In this document: positions 41,466-49,439 of the stretch, in pieces
Numbering within the stretch: position 1 is the stretch's first letter
Layout: every line of letters starts with the position of its first letter
Source of the DNA: an uncultured Oscillospiraceae bacterium
GTDB lineage: Bacteria; Bacillota; Clostridia; Oscillospirales; Oscillospiraceae
Assembly: GCA_934589065.1 (NCBI GenBank)
Contig: CAKTNN010000010.1
Location: forward strand, 1 to 64,000
Direction of reading: 5' to 3'
Length of the DNA: 64,000 bases
The notes under the pieces: generated by a model
Databases searched by the model: none
What the model was told of the DNA's origin: nothing
The model's input: the letters and a program-made list of their open reading frames with translations, nothing else
Translations under genes and position numbers: made by a program

Positions 41466-41544
41466 GCTGTTAAAAAACGTGGGCGCTGGCTTCGGATTTC
41501 CCGAAGCTCTGCCGGAAACCCGCTATGGGGCGTTTTTTAACAGC
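41466..41544 (+). repeat. Small element with 14-base inverted ends, upstream of rimM
   Basis: GCTGTTAAAAAACG (41466-41479) and its perfect complement (41531-41544) flank a second stem GCTTCGG-atttc-CCGAAGC. Relative ends bound the element at 56158-56280. In RNA it would form a long hairpin between khpA and rimM. Confidence 0.7.
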
Positions 41545-41653
41545 GCCATTTTCGTATTTACCGAGAATGTCCGTATTTCCCCAAAGGGAATGCGGTATGC
41601 ATAGAAAACCCGCCGTCCCTTCCGGTGCGGCGGAGAAAGCAAAGGAGAAAAGC

Positions 41654-42145
41654 ATGAAGCTCCCATTTATCGAAGCAGGCGAAATTGTAAATACCCATGG
41701 CGTCCGGGGGGAAGTAAAACTGCTGCCCTGGCTGGATAGCCCGGAGAGTATGTGTGCCTTCCATCGCTGCCGCATCGGCAAACAGGACTATTCCATTTTG
41801 TCCTGCCGGGTGCAGAATACCTGCGATCTAATGCGCCTGGAGGGGGTGGATACCATGGAAAAGGCCCAGGCACTTCGGGGGAAAACCGTGGAAATCTACC
41901 GGGAGGATGTGGAAGACGGTGTGATTTTTGCCGCCGAGCTCATTGGGATGCAGGTTTATAGCCAGGGCAATCTCATCGGGGAGCTGACCCAGGTGCTGGA
42001 TTATCCCGGCAACCAGGTGTATGTGGTAAAAGGGGAGCGGGAATATATGATTCCTGCGGTCAAGGCCTTTATCCTCTCCACGGATTTGGAAAAAAATGAA
42101 ATGCAGGTAACACTTCTGGAGGGGATGCAAACCGATGCGGATTGA
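41654..42145 (+). CDS. rimM: Ribosome maturation factor RimM
   Basis: The 163-residue product has the N-terminal RimM barrel (AGEIVNTHGVRGEVKLLPW) and the PRC-barrel half (VYVVKGEREYMIPAVKAFI). It helps 16S processing and 30S head assembly through S19. ATG 41654 follows AAAGGAG. Upstream open frame crosses the inverted-repeat element and is not expected to be coding. It overlaps trmD by 11 bases. Confidence 0.95.
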   Translation: MKLPFIEAGEIVNTHGVRGEVKLLPWLDSPESMCAFHRCRIGKQDYSILSCRVQNTCDLMRLEGVDTMEKAQALRGKTVEIYREDVEDGVIFAAELIGMQVYSQGNLIGELTQVLDYPGNQVYVVKGEREYMIPAVKAFILSTDLEKNEMQVTLLEGMQTDAD

Positions 42146-42881
42146 TATTCTCACCCTTTTCCCGGATACGCTGGGGGATGTGCTGTCGGAAAGCATCCTG
42201 GGCCGGGCCCAGGAGCGGGGCTATATCCGCATAGAGGCCCACCAGATTCGGGACTATACCTCCAACAAGCAGAACCAGGTGGATGATTACCCCTACGGGG
42301 GCGGACGGGGGGCCATCATGCAGGCCGACCCCATCTATCGCTGCTGGGAGGCGGTGTGCGACGAGGCCGGCGGGCCGGTGTACACGGTGTATATGTCCCC
42401 CTGCGGGCACACCTTCACCCAGGCGGATGCCATTCGGCTGAGCAAAATGGAAAACCTGGTTCTGGTCTGCGGGCACTACGAGGGAATCGACCAGCGGTTC
42501 ATCGACGAGTGCGTGAACGAGGAAATCTCTTTGGGGGATTTTGTCCTGACCGGGGGAGAGATTGCGGCAATGGCGGTAACGGATGCCGTTTGCCGGATGG
42601 TTCCCGGGGTGCTGGCAGACCCGGAGTGTTTTGAAGACGAGAGCCATTTTTCCGGTCTCCTGGAGTACCCCCAGTACAGCCGTCCGGCGGTGTGGCACGG
42701 TCGGGCCGTGCCGGAGATTCTCCTTTCCGGCAACCATGAAAAGGTGAACCAGTGGCGGCGGAAGCAGTCCCTGCGCCGGACAAGGCTACGCCGACCGGAT
42801 ATGTATGCAAAGCTGGATCTTTCCTCCAAGAAGGATCAAAAGCTCCTCCGGGAAATGGCCCAGGAGGACGGAGAAAAATAA
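42135..42881 (+). CDS. trmD: tRNA (guanine-37-N1)-methyltransferase TrmD
   Basis: The 248-residue product starts MRIDILTLFPDTL and has the trefoil-knot SAM-binding segment (PYGGGRGAIMQ, VLVCGHYEGIDQRF, EISLGDFVLTGGE). It methylates G37 beside the anticodon to prevent frameshifting. It is the last gene of the run. In most Firmicutes rplS follows, but here only repeat DNA and unrelated genes do. Confidence 0.97.
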   Translation: MRIDILTLFPDTLGDVLSESILGRAQERGYIRIEAHQIRDYTSNKQNQVDDYPYGGGRGAIMQADPIYRCWEAVCDEAGGPVYTVYMSPCGHTFTQADAIRLSKMENLVLVCGHYEGIDQRFIDECVNEEISLGDFVLTGGEIAAMAVTDAVCRMVPGVLADPECFEDESHFSGLLEYPQYSRPAVWHGRAVPEILLSGNHEKVNQWRRKQSLRRTRLRRPDMYAKLDLSSKKDQKLLREMAQEDGEK

Positions 42882-42897
42882 AACACAGGGGGCTTAA

Positions 42898-43010
42898 TCT
42901 TCCGTTGCGTGCCGGCGCGCACACCAGTGCTGCGGCACGACTCGCGCTAAGAGCCGCCTTTGGCGGTTGCGCTCTGTACACGCCTGCGGGCGTAGTGGTT
43001 CGCAATGACA
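42898..43010 (-). repeat. Dispersed repeat, copy 6 (nested-hairpin variant, inverted)
   Basis: Read on the minus strand it starts gtcattgcgaaccactacgc, carries the same nested insert as copy 3 (with AACCGCCaaaGGCGGCTC instead of the gca loop), and goes on to gcactggtgtgcgcg. It occupies half of the 224 bases between trmD and the DUF1294 gene; the rest shows nothing I can support. Confidence 0.75.
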
Positions 43011-43105
43011 GTTTTCTTTTGGACGTTTTGAACCCTATAGGTTCTTTTTTGCAACAGCCCCTTTTTATTCCACCGGGGACTGCTTTTCCAGCCGCCTTTG
43101 CATTT

Positions 43106-43372
43106 TTATCTCAGGGCGATATACACACCCAGTGCAGCCTGGGCCAGAAGGATCAGGGGAATGCCCACGGTAAACTTGGGGTGCTTGGTCTTGTGGCGCA
43201 CGGTGTACATTCCGATCAGCGCTCCGATGCTGCCCCCAAGCAGGGCCGTGGTCATCAGGGTCGCTTCCGGAATACGCCAAAGATTTTTCTTGGCTTTGTA
43301 TTTGTCAATCAGCATAAGCCCGAAGGCAATTGCATTGATTATCACTAGGTAGAGAAACAGAATTTCTTTCAT
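43106..43372 (-). CDS. DUF1294 membrane protein
   Basis: The 88-residue product has two to three membrane helices. The DUF1294 pattern is FGLMLIDKYKAKKNLWRIPE, LLGGSIGALIGM and TVRHKTKHPKF. The function is unknown (YsdA-like proteins). The start is ATG 43372; it diverges from the small lipoprotein gene by about 30 bases. Confidence 0.9.
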   Translation of the reverse strand: MKEILFLYLVIINAIAFGLMLIDKYKAKKNLWRIPEATLMTTALLGGSIGALIGMYTVRHKTKHPKFTVGIPLILLAQAALGVYIALR

Positions 43373-43403
43373 GGCGGATCAGTGCCTTTCTGGAGGGATT
43401 TGT

Positions 43404-43892
43404 GTGAAAAAGCTGTTTGTATATTTGGCCCTTTTGCCCCTGCTTGCTGGCTGCGCGGGAAAGCCGACCATGGAAACCGTGGCGGACGTTTGGGATGTCC
43501 CGGCAATGGCTGAGCCCAGGGAAATACTGGTGGATTTGCCGGAAAATGCCGCTGCGGGGGTTATGGAAAGTGACGCCGGGCGTATGTATCTTGCCGACGA
43601 TTACGAAATCTTCCTGGAGACCATGGCCTCCGGTGACCTGGATGCGACGCTGCGCGCCCTCTGCGGCAGGGGAAAAGAGGAGCTGACGGTAATGGAAACC
43701 CAGCAGGGGGACTATAAGCGTTACGAATTTGTCTGGGCTGCCGCAGGGGAAACCGGAGAGCAGCTGGGCAGGGCCGTCATCCTGGATGACGGAAATTATC
43801 ACTACTGCCTGTCGGTGCTGCGGCCCGCAAACCCGGAGGTTCCCTCTCAGGTGGTGTGGAGTCAGGTGTTTCGGTCCTTTTCCCTGTCCTGA
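43404..43892 (+). CDS. Small lipoprotein of unknown function
   Basis: The 162-residue product starts MKKLFVYLALLPLLAGC (GTG start), a lipoprotein signal with Cys17. The mature part is acidic and has FVWAAAGETGEQLGRAVI and YHYCLSVLRPAN near the end. I do not recognise the family. GGAGGG lies 6 bases before GTG 43404. Its 3' end overlaps the convergent WYL gene by 31 bases. Confidence 0.78.
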   Translation: MKKLFVYLALLPLLAGCAGKPTMETVADVWDVPAMAEPREILVDLPENAAAGVMESDAGRMYLADDYEIFLETMASGDLDATLRALCGRGKEELTVMETQQGDYKRYEFVWAAAGETGEQLGRAVILDDGNYHYCLSVLRPANPEVPSQVVWSQVFRSFSLS

Positions 43893-44863
43893 TAGATGCG
43901 CATCACCTGCCGGCACAGCTCCTTGCAGGCCTGGCGGATGCGCTCCGGGTAGAGGATCTCCGCTTTGTCCCCAAAGCCAATGACCCAGCTGAGAAACATG
44001 GGGGATTCTGCAACATTTACGGTGAAAACAAAGTGATCTTCCCCATCGGGGATCAGCATGGTGTTGTTTCCAAAGCGATCCATCACCACGTTGGTCAAAT
44101 CCTTGTGAAAGCGCAGCTTGACGGCAACGCTGTCACCGGCAAACATCTGGAAGCGCTTGGCACAGTAGTCCGTCAGGGCCTTGCCGGTGAGCTCCGGACA
44201 GGGGACTCTGGGCTCTTTCAGAAGGGTGATGTCCGTCATCCGGTCTACCCGGTAGCTGGTAATGCCGTGGCGGGGGGATAGGGCCAGCAGATAGCAGTTT
44301 TCCCCCTCCTGACAAAGACCGTAGGGGCTGGCAATGTAGTCCTTTTCCCGGTAGATGCGCTTCCCGTCAATGCCCCAGTTGAAATAGCGGAAGGTGATCT
44401 GCCTGTTGCGGGATATGGCCTCCTGAATGGCATCCACGCTGTAGTAGATGGATTCATTCATGCTCTTTACCCGCCCGGATACCACCACATCCCGGCGCAT
44501 CAGCCGGGCATCATCTTCGTTGCACAGGGTGCACAGTTTTTCAATCAGCTCCCTGGATTTTTTCTCCGTCAGGAATCGGCTGGACTGCACGGCGTCAATC
44601 AGAAGCTTTAGTTCCGGCTTTTCAAAGCTGCGCTGCCCGATGTAGTAGCCGCCGGTTTTGCCGGGGAGGGAGAGAATGTCGATCCCGTAGTCTTGCAATG
44701 CGGCAATATCGGAATAGATGGTCTTTCGGTCGCACGGAATGTCGTGCTTTTCCAGCATAGCGGTTAATTCGCCTGCTCTCACCGGGTGCTCCTGGTGGGA
44801 GTTTTTTTGCAGATAATCCAGAATATAGAGAATTTTCAGCTTTTGGTTGTCGGATTTCGGCAC
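43862..44863 (-). CDS. WYL-domain transcriptional regulator
   Basis: The 333-residue product has an N-terminal winged helix (KLKILYILDYLQKN, DRKTIYSDIAALQDYGIDI, about 8-70), then a WYL domain (ITFRYFNWG, ASPYGLCQEGENCYLLAL, SYRVDRMTDI, about 150-220) and a WCX-type C-terminal part (about 240-325). Such proteins sense ligands or nucleic acid and regulate stress or defence genes. The start is GTG 44863 with GAGGTG upstream. It converges on the small lipoprotein gene and diverges from nfo. Confidence 0.92.
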   Translation of the reverse strand: MPKSDNQKLKILYILDYLQKNSHQEHPVRAGELTAMLEKHDIPCDRKTIYSDIAALQDYGIDILSLPGKTGGYYIGQRSFEKPELKLLIDAVQSSRFLTEKKSRELIEKLCTLCNEDDARLMRRDVVVSGRVKSMNESIYYSVDAIQEAISRNRQITFRYFNWGIDGKRIYREKDYIASPYGLCQEGENCYLLALSPRHGITSYRVDRMTDITLLKEPRVPCPELTGKALTDYCAKRFQMFAGDSVAVKLRFHKDLTNVVMDRFGNNTMLIPDGEDHFVFTVNVAESPMFLSWVIGFGDKAEILYPERIRQACKELCRQVMRIYQDREKDRNT

Positions 44864-44934
44864 AGGGCAGCACCTCGATATGTTCGTTTACAGAGCCGAT
44901 TATACCATAGATTGGGGAGGAGGGAAAGCGTTAT

Positions 44935-44963
44935 TTGATTTTTTTCCGGAAATATGATAGAAT
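44935..44963 (+). promoter_or_regulatory. Promoter of nfo
   Basis: TTGATT and TAGAAT are separated by 17 bases. Confidence 0.6.
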
Positions 44964-44995
44964 AGCTCAAACTACTTTTTTCGGGAGGAAACCCC

Positions 44996-45829
44996 ATGTA
45001 TTTTGGCTGCCATTTATCTGCATCAAAAGGCTATTGCGCCATGGTTCGCCAGGCGATGGCAATGGGGGCGGATACCTTTGCCTTCTTCACCCGGAATCCC
45101 AGGGGCAGCCGCTCCAAGGAGGAACACCCGGAGGATGTCCGGGCTGCGATGCAGCTGCTGGAGGAGGGGCACTTTGGCCCGCTGGTTGCCCACGGCGCGT
45201 ATACCATGAATCTGTGCACCGCAAAGGAGGAAGACCGGGCCTTTGCCGCGGGGATCCTGGCAGACGATTTGCGCCGTATGGCCCTTTTGCCGGGAAACTT
45301 CTACAATTTTCACCCCGGCAGTCATGTGGGCCAGGGGACGGAGCGGGGAATTGAGGAAATTTCCCAGGCGCTTCGCACTGCCATGGCCCCCGATTATCCG
45401 GTGACGGTGCTTTTGGAAACCATGGCAGGGAAGGGAAGCGAGGTGGGCTCCCGGTTTGAAGAGCTTCGGGCCATTCTGGATGCCGTAGGAAGGGACGACC
45501 TGGGGGTCTGCCTGGATACCTGCCACGTGTACGATGCCGGCTACGATATTCGGCAGAATCTGGATGAGGTGCTGCAGGAATTCGACCGGGTGATCGGCCT
45601 GAACCGGCTGAAGGCCCTCCATTTAAACGACAGCAAAAACCCTTTTTGCAGCCATAAGGATCGCCACGAAAAAATCGGAGAGGGCAGCCTGAAAACGGAA
45701 ACTTTTGCGGCAATCGTAAACCATCCCCTGCTGGAGGGAAAACCCATGATTCTGGAAACCCCCAATGAGATAGAAGGATACACCCGGGAGATTGCCCTTT
45801 TGCGTTCCCTTAAGAAAAAAATCATTTGA
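44996..45829 (+). CDS. nfo: Deoxyribonuclease IV (endonuclease IV)
   Basis: The 277-residue product is an AP endonuclease of the Nfo family. Zinc ligands lie in HLSASKG, VAHGAY, NFHPGSH, LLETMAGKG, CLDTCHVYDAGYD, LHLNDSKNP, HKDRHEKIGEG and LETPNE. It nicks DNA 5' of abasic sites in base-excision repair. GGGAGG lies 9 bases before the ATG. It stands alone between the WYL regulator and the cell-wall pair. Confidence 0.96.
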   Translation: MYFGCHLSASKGYCAMVRQAMAMGADTFAFFTRNPRGSRSKEEHPEDVRAAMQLLEEGHFGPLVAHGAYTMNLCTAKEEDRAFAAGILADDLRRMALLPGNFYNFHPGSHVGQGTERGIEEISQALRTAMAPDYPVTVLLETMAGKGSEVGSRFEELRAILDAVGRDDLGVCLDTCHVYDAGYDIRQNLDEVLQEFDRVIGLNRLKALHLNDSKNPFCSHKDRHEKIGEGSLKTETFAAIVNHPLLEGKPMILETPNEIEGYTREIALLRSLKKKII

Positions 45830-45892
45830 CACGGAAATAAAAACATGGTACTTACTGTATAACCATCTTCCAAAAGAGGAAGGACGAAAGAA

Positions 45893-47602
45893 ATGACGGA
45901 TTTGCAATCGATTCTGGATCTCGTGACCCAGTCCAGGGAGCTATACGCCGATGTGTTTGTGGCGGTTGCCCGCTACATCGTTCCGGCGCTGGCTGCCTGG
46001 CTGCTGCTGCACTGCGCCCGCCCGCTGCTTTCCTTCCGCCGGGAGCCGGAAATCTGGGCCTGGCTGAAGTTTACCGATGGCAGCCAGGTGGCGGTTACCC
46101 ATTGGGAGAATGTCATCGGCAGAAGCAAAAGCAGCGATATTACCGTGGCCCTGTCCACGGTATCCCGCAACCATGCGGTTCTCACCCGCTACGATGACGG
46201 AAGCTGGACCATTACCGATGCCAGCTCCAAAACGGGAACCTGGGTCAACGGAGAACGGGTAAATATCTGCGCCCTGCACCCCGGGGATACCATCTCCATC
46301 GGCGGGGTGGATATGGAGCTCAGCCCCATTACCAAGCGCCAGGAGCAGCTGCAAAGTCAGCTGCGCACCAAGGGCTCCAGCGGCTGGAGCGGCCTATTAG
46401 GCCTGGTACTGCTGACCCTTCTCCAGGGGATTATGCTTATGGGCTTTTTGCTCACGGGGGCACAGGAGGAGTATCCTGCTTATGTGCTGGGCTTTGGCAC
46501 CGTGGCAATCTGCCAGTGGGCGCTGTTCCTGTTCTATGCCATGATTCGCCGCAGCTCCTTCGAGGTGGAAACCATCGCCTTTTTCCTGTGCACCCTGGGC
46601 ATTGCAGCCATTGCTACGGTAAAGCCGGGGGAGGTACTCAAGCAGTCTGCCGCCATGGTGCTGGGCGTGATGATGTTCCTGCTCATCGGCTGGTCACTGC
46701 GGGATTTGGAGCGGGCAAAGCGCTTCCGCTATCTTGCGGTGCTTGCCGGTGTGGGCTTTTTGGTCATTACCCTGGTATTCGGCACGGAATACTATGGAGC
46801 AAAAAACTGGCTGATGATCGGCTCTCTTTCTCTGCAGCCCTCGGAATTGAGTAAGGTCTGCTTTGTCTACGCCGGTGCATCCACCATGGACCGGATTATG
46901 AACAAGCGGAATCTGATTTTGTTCATTGCCTATTCCGTGGTGATCTGCGGCCTGCTGGCACTGATGAACGATTTTGGCACGGCGCTGATTTTCTTCTGTG
47001 CCTTCCTGATTATCGCCTATCTTCGCTCCGGCAGCGTGGGCACCATTGCCCTGGCCTGCACGGCCCTGGGCTTTGCCGGGGTGCTGGCTCTGCGCATTGC
47101 TCCCCATGCCCTCAACCGGTTTGCCTCCTGGCGGCATATCTGGGAGAATCCCTTTACTTCCGGCTATCAGCAGACCCAGGCCATTATGTGCATCGCCTCC
47201 GGGGGCCTGTTTGGCCTTGGGCCGGGGAAGGGCTTTTTGCAAAAGGTCTTTGCGGCGGACTCCGATATTGTCTTTGCCACCATTTCCGAGGAATGGGGGC
47301 TGCTGCTGGCGCTGATGGCGGTTCTGGCAGTGGTGGCCCTGGGCCTTTTCGCCATCCGTACCTCCCGGGTCTCCCGCAGCAGCTTCTACTGCATCGGCGG
47401 CTGCACGGCGGCGGGAATATTGCTGATCCAGGCCTCCTTAAACTGCCTGGGCACGGTGGATATCCTTCCTTTTACCGGGGTTACCTTCCCCTTTATCTCC
47501 AACGGCGGAACCAGCATGATCGGCGCTTGGGGCCTGCTGGCCTTTGTCAAGGCGGCGGATACCCGGCAGAATGCCAGCTTTGCCGTGCGCTTCTCAAAAT
47601 AG
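45893..47602 (+). CDS. FHA domain fused to an FtsW/RodA/SpoVE (SEDS) glycosyltransferase
   Basis: The 569-residue product has an N-terminal membrane helix (23-42), a cytosolic forkhead-associated domain (about 58-145: IGRSKSSDI, SRNHA, TGTWVNGERV) and a ten-helix SEDS domain (about 165-569, with SLQPSELSKV, MNDFGTALIF and GVTFPFISNGGTSM). SEDS proteins polymerise peptidoglycan with a class B PBP, which is encoded 10 bases downstream. The FHA part should bind phosphothreonine, tying wall synthesis to a Ser/Thr kinase not seen in this window. Confidence 0.93.
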   Translation: MTDLQSILDLVTQSRELYADVFVAVARYIVPALAAWLLLHCARPLLSFRREPEIWAWLKFTDGSQVAVTHWENVIGRSKSSDITVALSTVSRNHAVLTRYDDGSWTITDASSKTGTWVNGERVNICALHPGDTISIGGVDMELSPITKRQEQLQSQLRTKGSSGWSGLLGLVLLTLLQGIMLMGFLLTGAQEEYPAYVLGFGTVAICQWALFLFYAMIRRSSFEVETIAFFLCTLGIAAIATVKPGEVLKQSAAMVLGVMMFLLIGWSLRDLERAKRFRYLAVLAGVGFLVITLVFGTEYYGAKNWLMIGSLSLQPSELSKVCFVYAGASTMDRIMNKRNLILFIAYSVVICGLLALMNDFGTALIFFCAFLIIAYLRSGSVGTIALACTALGFAGVLALRIAPHALNRFASWRHIWENPFTSGYQQTQAIMCIASGGLFGLGPGKGFLQKVFAADSDIVFATISEEWGLLLALMAVLAVVALGLFAIRTSRVSRSSFYCIGGCTAAGILLIQASLNCLGTVDILPFTGVTFPFISNGGTSMIGAWGLLAFVKAADTRQNASFAVRFSK

Positions 47603-47612
47603 GAGGAAACCA

Positions 47613-48986
47613 ATGAACAGAGTAACCAAAAGAAGCTGGCTGATGGGCCTGTTTATCCTGCTGCTTCTGGGCGGCATGGGCTTCTTTGTGCTGGAATACA
47701 CGGTAAAAGCGGATAAGTGGGTGGTTTCACCCGGCTCTCCCCATGTGTTTAAGGGCAGCAATCTGGGAACCGGTACGGTGGTAGACCGGGATAATGTGGT
47801 GCTGCTGGATGTGGAGGAGGAACGAAAGTACTCCGACAATGCCCAAACCCGGGCCTCCACCATGCACTGGCTGGGAGATCGCCAGGGCTCCATCCAGGCC
47901 GGAGCGGTGGGCAGCTATGCCGCCATCATGTCCGGTTACGACAAGGTAAACGGGCTCTACGATTTTTCCGGCAGCGGCGGCGTGGAAAAGCTGACGCTGT
48001 CTGCCAGAGTGCAGAATGCGGCCCTTACCGCCCTGAACGGCAGAAAGGGCACGGTGGGCATCTATAATTATAAAACCGGCGAGATTCTCTGCGCCGTTAC
48101 CTCCCCGACCTACGACCCGGATAACGTGCCGGATATTGAAGGGGATACCTCCGGGAAATTCGAGGGGGTGTACCTCAACCGCTTTTTGCAGTCCAGCTAT
48201 GTCCCGGGCTCTATCTTCAAGGTGGTAACCACGGCGGCGGCGCTGGAGTGCGTGCCGGATATCGAGAGCAAAACCTTTTACTGCGACGGCTCGTACGAAT
48301 ATGGCACCGAGGCCGTCACCTGCGAAACCGCCCACGGCACTCTGGATTTAAAGGGGGCCCTGGCCCACTCCTGCAATTGCAGCTTTGCCCAGATTGCCCA
48401 GCTTGTGGGCAGAAAAAACATGGAGAAATACGTCAAGAAGTTCGGCATCACCCAGAGCGTCTCCTTTGATGGCGTTACCAGCGCGGTGGGAAACTATGAT
48501 ATTTCCAATACCGGCGGCGCTTCCTTTGCCTGGAGCTGTATCGGTCAGCATTCCGACCTTATTAACCCTGCCCGGTTCATGACCTTCATGGGCACCATTG
48601 CCAATGGCGGCAAGGGGGTAGAGCCCTTCCTGGTCAGCTCCGTTGCCAGGGGAGAGGAGATGGCGTACGAGGCCAAGGCCAACGCCACAGACCGGATCAT
48701 GAGCCAGACCACGGCGGAAAAGCTCCAGTCCTATCTGCGGAACAATGTGCAGATTATCTATGGCGACGGGCATTTCCCGGGACTTACCGTGTGCGCAAAA
48801 TCCGGAACCAGCCAGTTGGGCGGCGGACAGAAATCCAACGCCATGTTTTCCGGCTTCCTGCTGGATGAAAAATATCCTCTGGCCTTTATTGTGGTCGTGG
48901 AAAACGGCGGCTACGGCAGCGCGACCTGCGTGCCGGTGCTTGCCCCCGTTTTACAGGAATGCAGGGCCGTATTGGATGGAAATTAA
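47613..48986 (+). CDS. Class B penicillin-binding protein (D,D-transpeptidase)
   Basis: The 457-residue product has one N-terminal membrane helix, a dimerisation part and a C-terminal transpeptidase. The three active motifs are in order: Ser200-IF-Lys203 (PGSIFKVV), Ser253-Cys-Asn255 (AHSCNCSF) and Lys396-Ser-Gly (AKSGTS). It cross-links peptidoglycan outside the membrane and is the expected partner of the SEDS protein upstream. It resembles the short PBPA type paired with FtsW-like proteins. AGGAGG precedes ATG 47613. Confidence 0.95.
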   Translation: MNRVTKRSWLMGLFILLLLGGMGFFVLEYTVKADKWVVSPGSPHVFKGSNLGTGTVVDRDNVVLLDVEEERKYSDNAQTRASTMHWLGDRQGSIQAGAVGSYAAIMSGYDKVNGLYDFSGSGGVEKLTLSARVQNAALTALNGRKGTVGIYNYKTGEILCAVTSPTYDPDNVPDIEGDTSGKFEGVYLNRFLQSSYVPGSIFKVVTTAAALECVPDIESKTFYCDGSYEYGTEAVTCETAHGTLDLKGALAHSCNCSFAQIAQLVGRKNMEKYVKKFGITQSVSFDGVTSAVGNYDISNTGGASFAWSCIGQHSDLINPARFMTFMGTIANGGKGVEPFLVSSVARGEEMAYEAKANATDRIMSQTTAEKLQSYLRNNVQIIYGDGHFPGLTVCAKSGTSQLGGGQKSNAMFSGFLLDEKYPLAFIVVVENGGYGSATCVPVLAPVLQECRAVLDGN

Positions 48987-48994
48987 GTATCTTT

Positions 48995-49038
48995 GCTGTC
49001 GGGTCAACCCCCAAAAGGAGGCCCGACAGCTTCTTTTT
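48995..49038 (+). terminator. Terminator after the PBP gene
   Basis: GCTGTCGGG and CCCGACAGC form the stem, followed by TTCTTTTT. The next 120 bases are AT-rich without a supported feature. Confidence 0.88.
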
Positions 49039-49159
49039 ATGCCGGATTGGTACATAAATCTTTGGTAAAACCCTGGAAACCAAAGGGTACGACAGGCGCT
49101 TGTAAGTTCTGCACAAAAATTTAAGAAATTATGAAGCATTATATGTAGTGTTTACCTTG

Positions 49160-49188
49160 TTGACAAATGTCCTTGTGCGAGATACAAT
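49160..49188 (+). promoter_or_regulatory. Promoter of the liv operon
   Basis: TTGACA and TACAAT are separated by 17 bases, with predicted start near 49195. Confidence 0.85.
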
Positions 49189-49218
49189 ATCATCACATTC
49201 AACAAGGAGGTTTTGGAT

Positions 49219-49371
49219 ATGTTTCAGAGTACTGTAAAGAACAATCGCTGCGTGTCCGGGGCCTCTGTACGAATTATTCCTGGGAACATTCTAGCCGGTT
49301 TGCGGGTAGATGTACTGCGCCGAATTATCGGAAATTCATATTGTGCGACCGGGGATTCTGAGAACGTATGA
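49219..49371 (+). CDS. Leader ORF, 50 residues, before livJ
   Basis: AAGGAGG stands 8 bases before ATG 49219, right after the liv promoter. The product begins MFQSTVKNNRC and has a run rich in isoleucine, leucine and valine (ASVRIIPGNILAGLRVDV, then LRRIIGN), ending GDSENV. Its stop codon lies 2 bases before the 5' arm of a terminator. Since the operon carries branched-chain amino acids, a leader peptide that controls read-through is likely; a small functional protein is the alternative. I know no homolog. Confidence 0.6.
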   Translation: MFQSTVKNNRCVSGASVRIIPGNILAGLRVDVLRRIIGNSYCATGDSENV

Positions 49372-49373
49372 AG

Positions 49374-49404
49374 AAGCGGTTGCTTTTGGGCAGCCGCTTT
49401 TTTA
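49374..49404 (+). terminator. Leader terminator (attenuator) before livJ
   Basis: AAGCGGTTGC pairs with GCAGCCGCTT (allowing a G-U pair), followed by six T. It lies between the leader ORF stop and livJ. Confidence 0.8.
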
Positions 49405-49439
49405 TAGTTTACTTCCAATAAAGCAAAGGAGAAAAGAAA

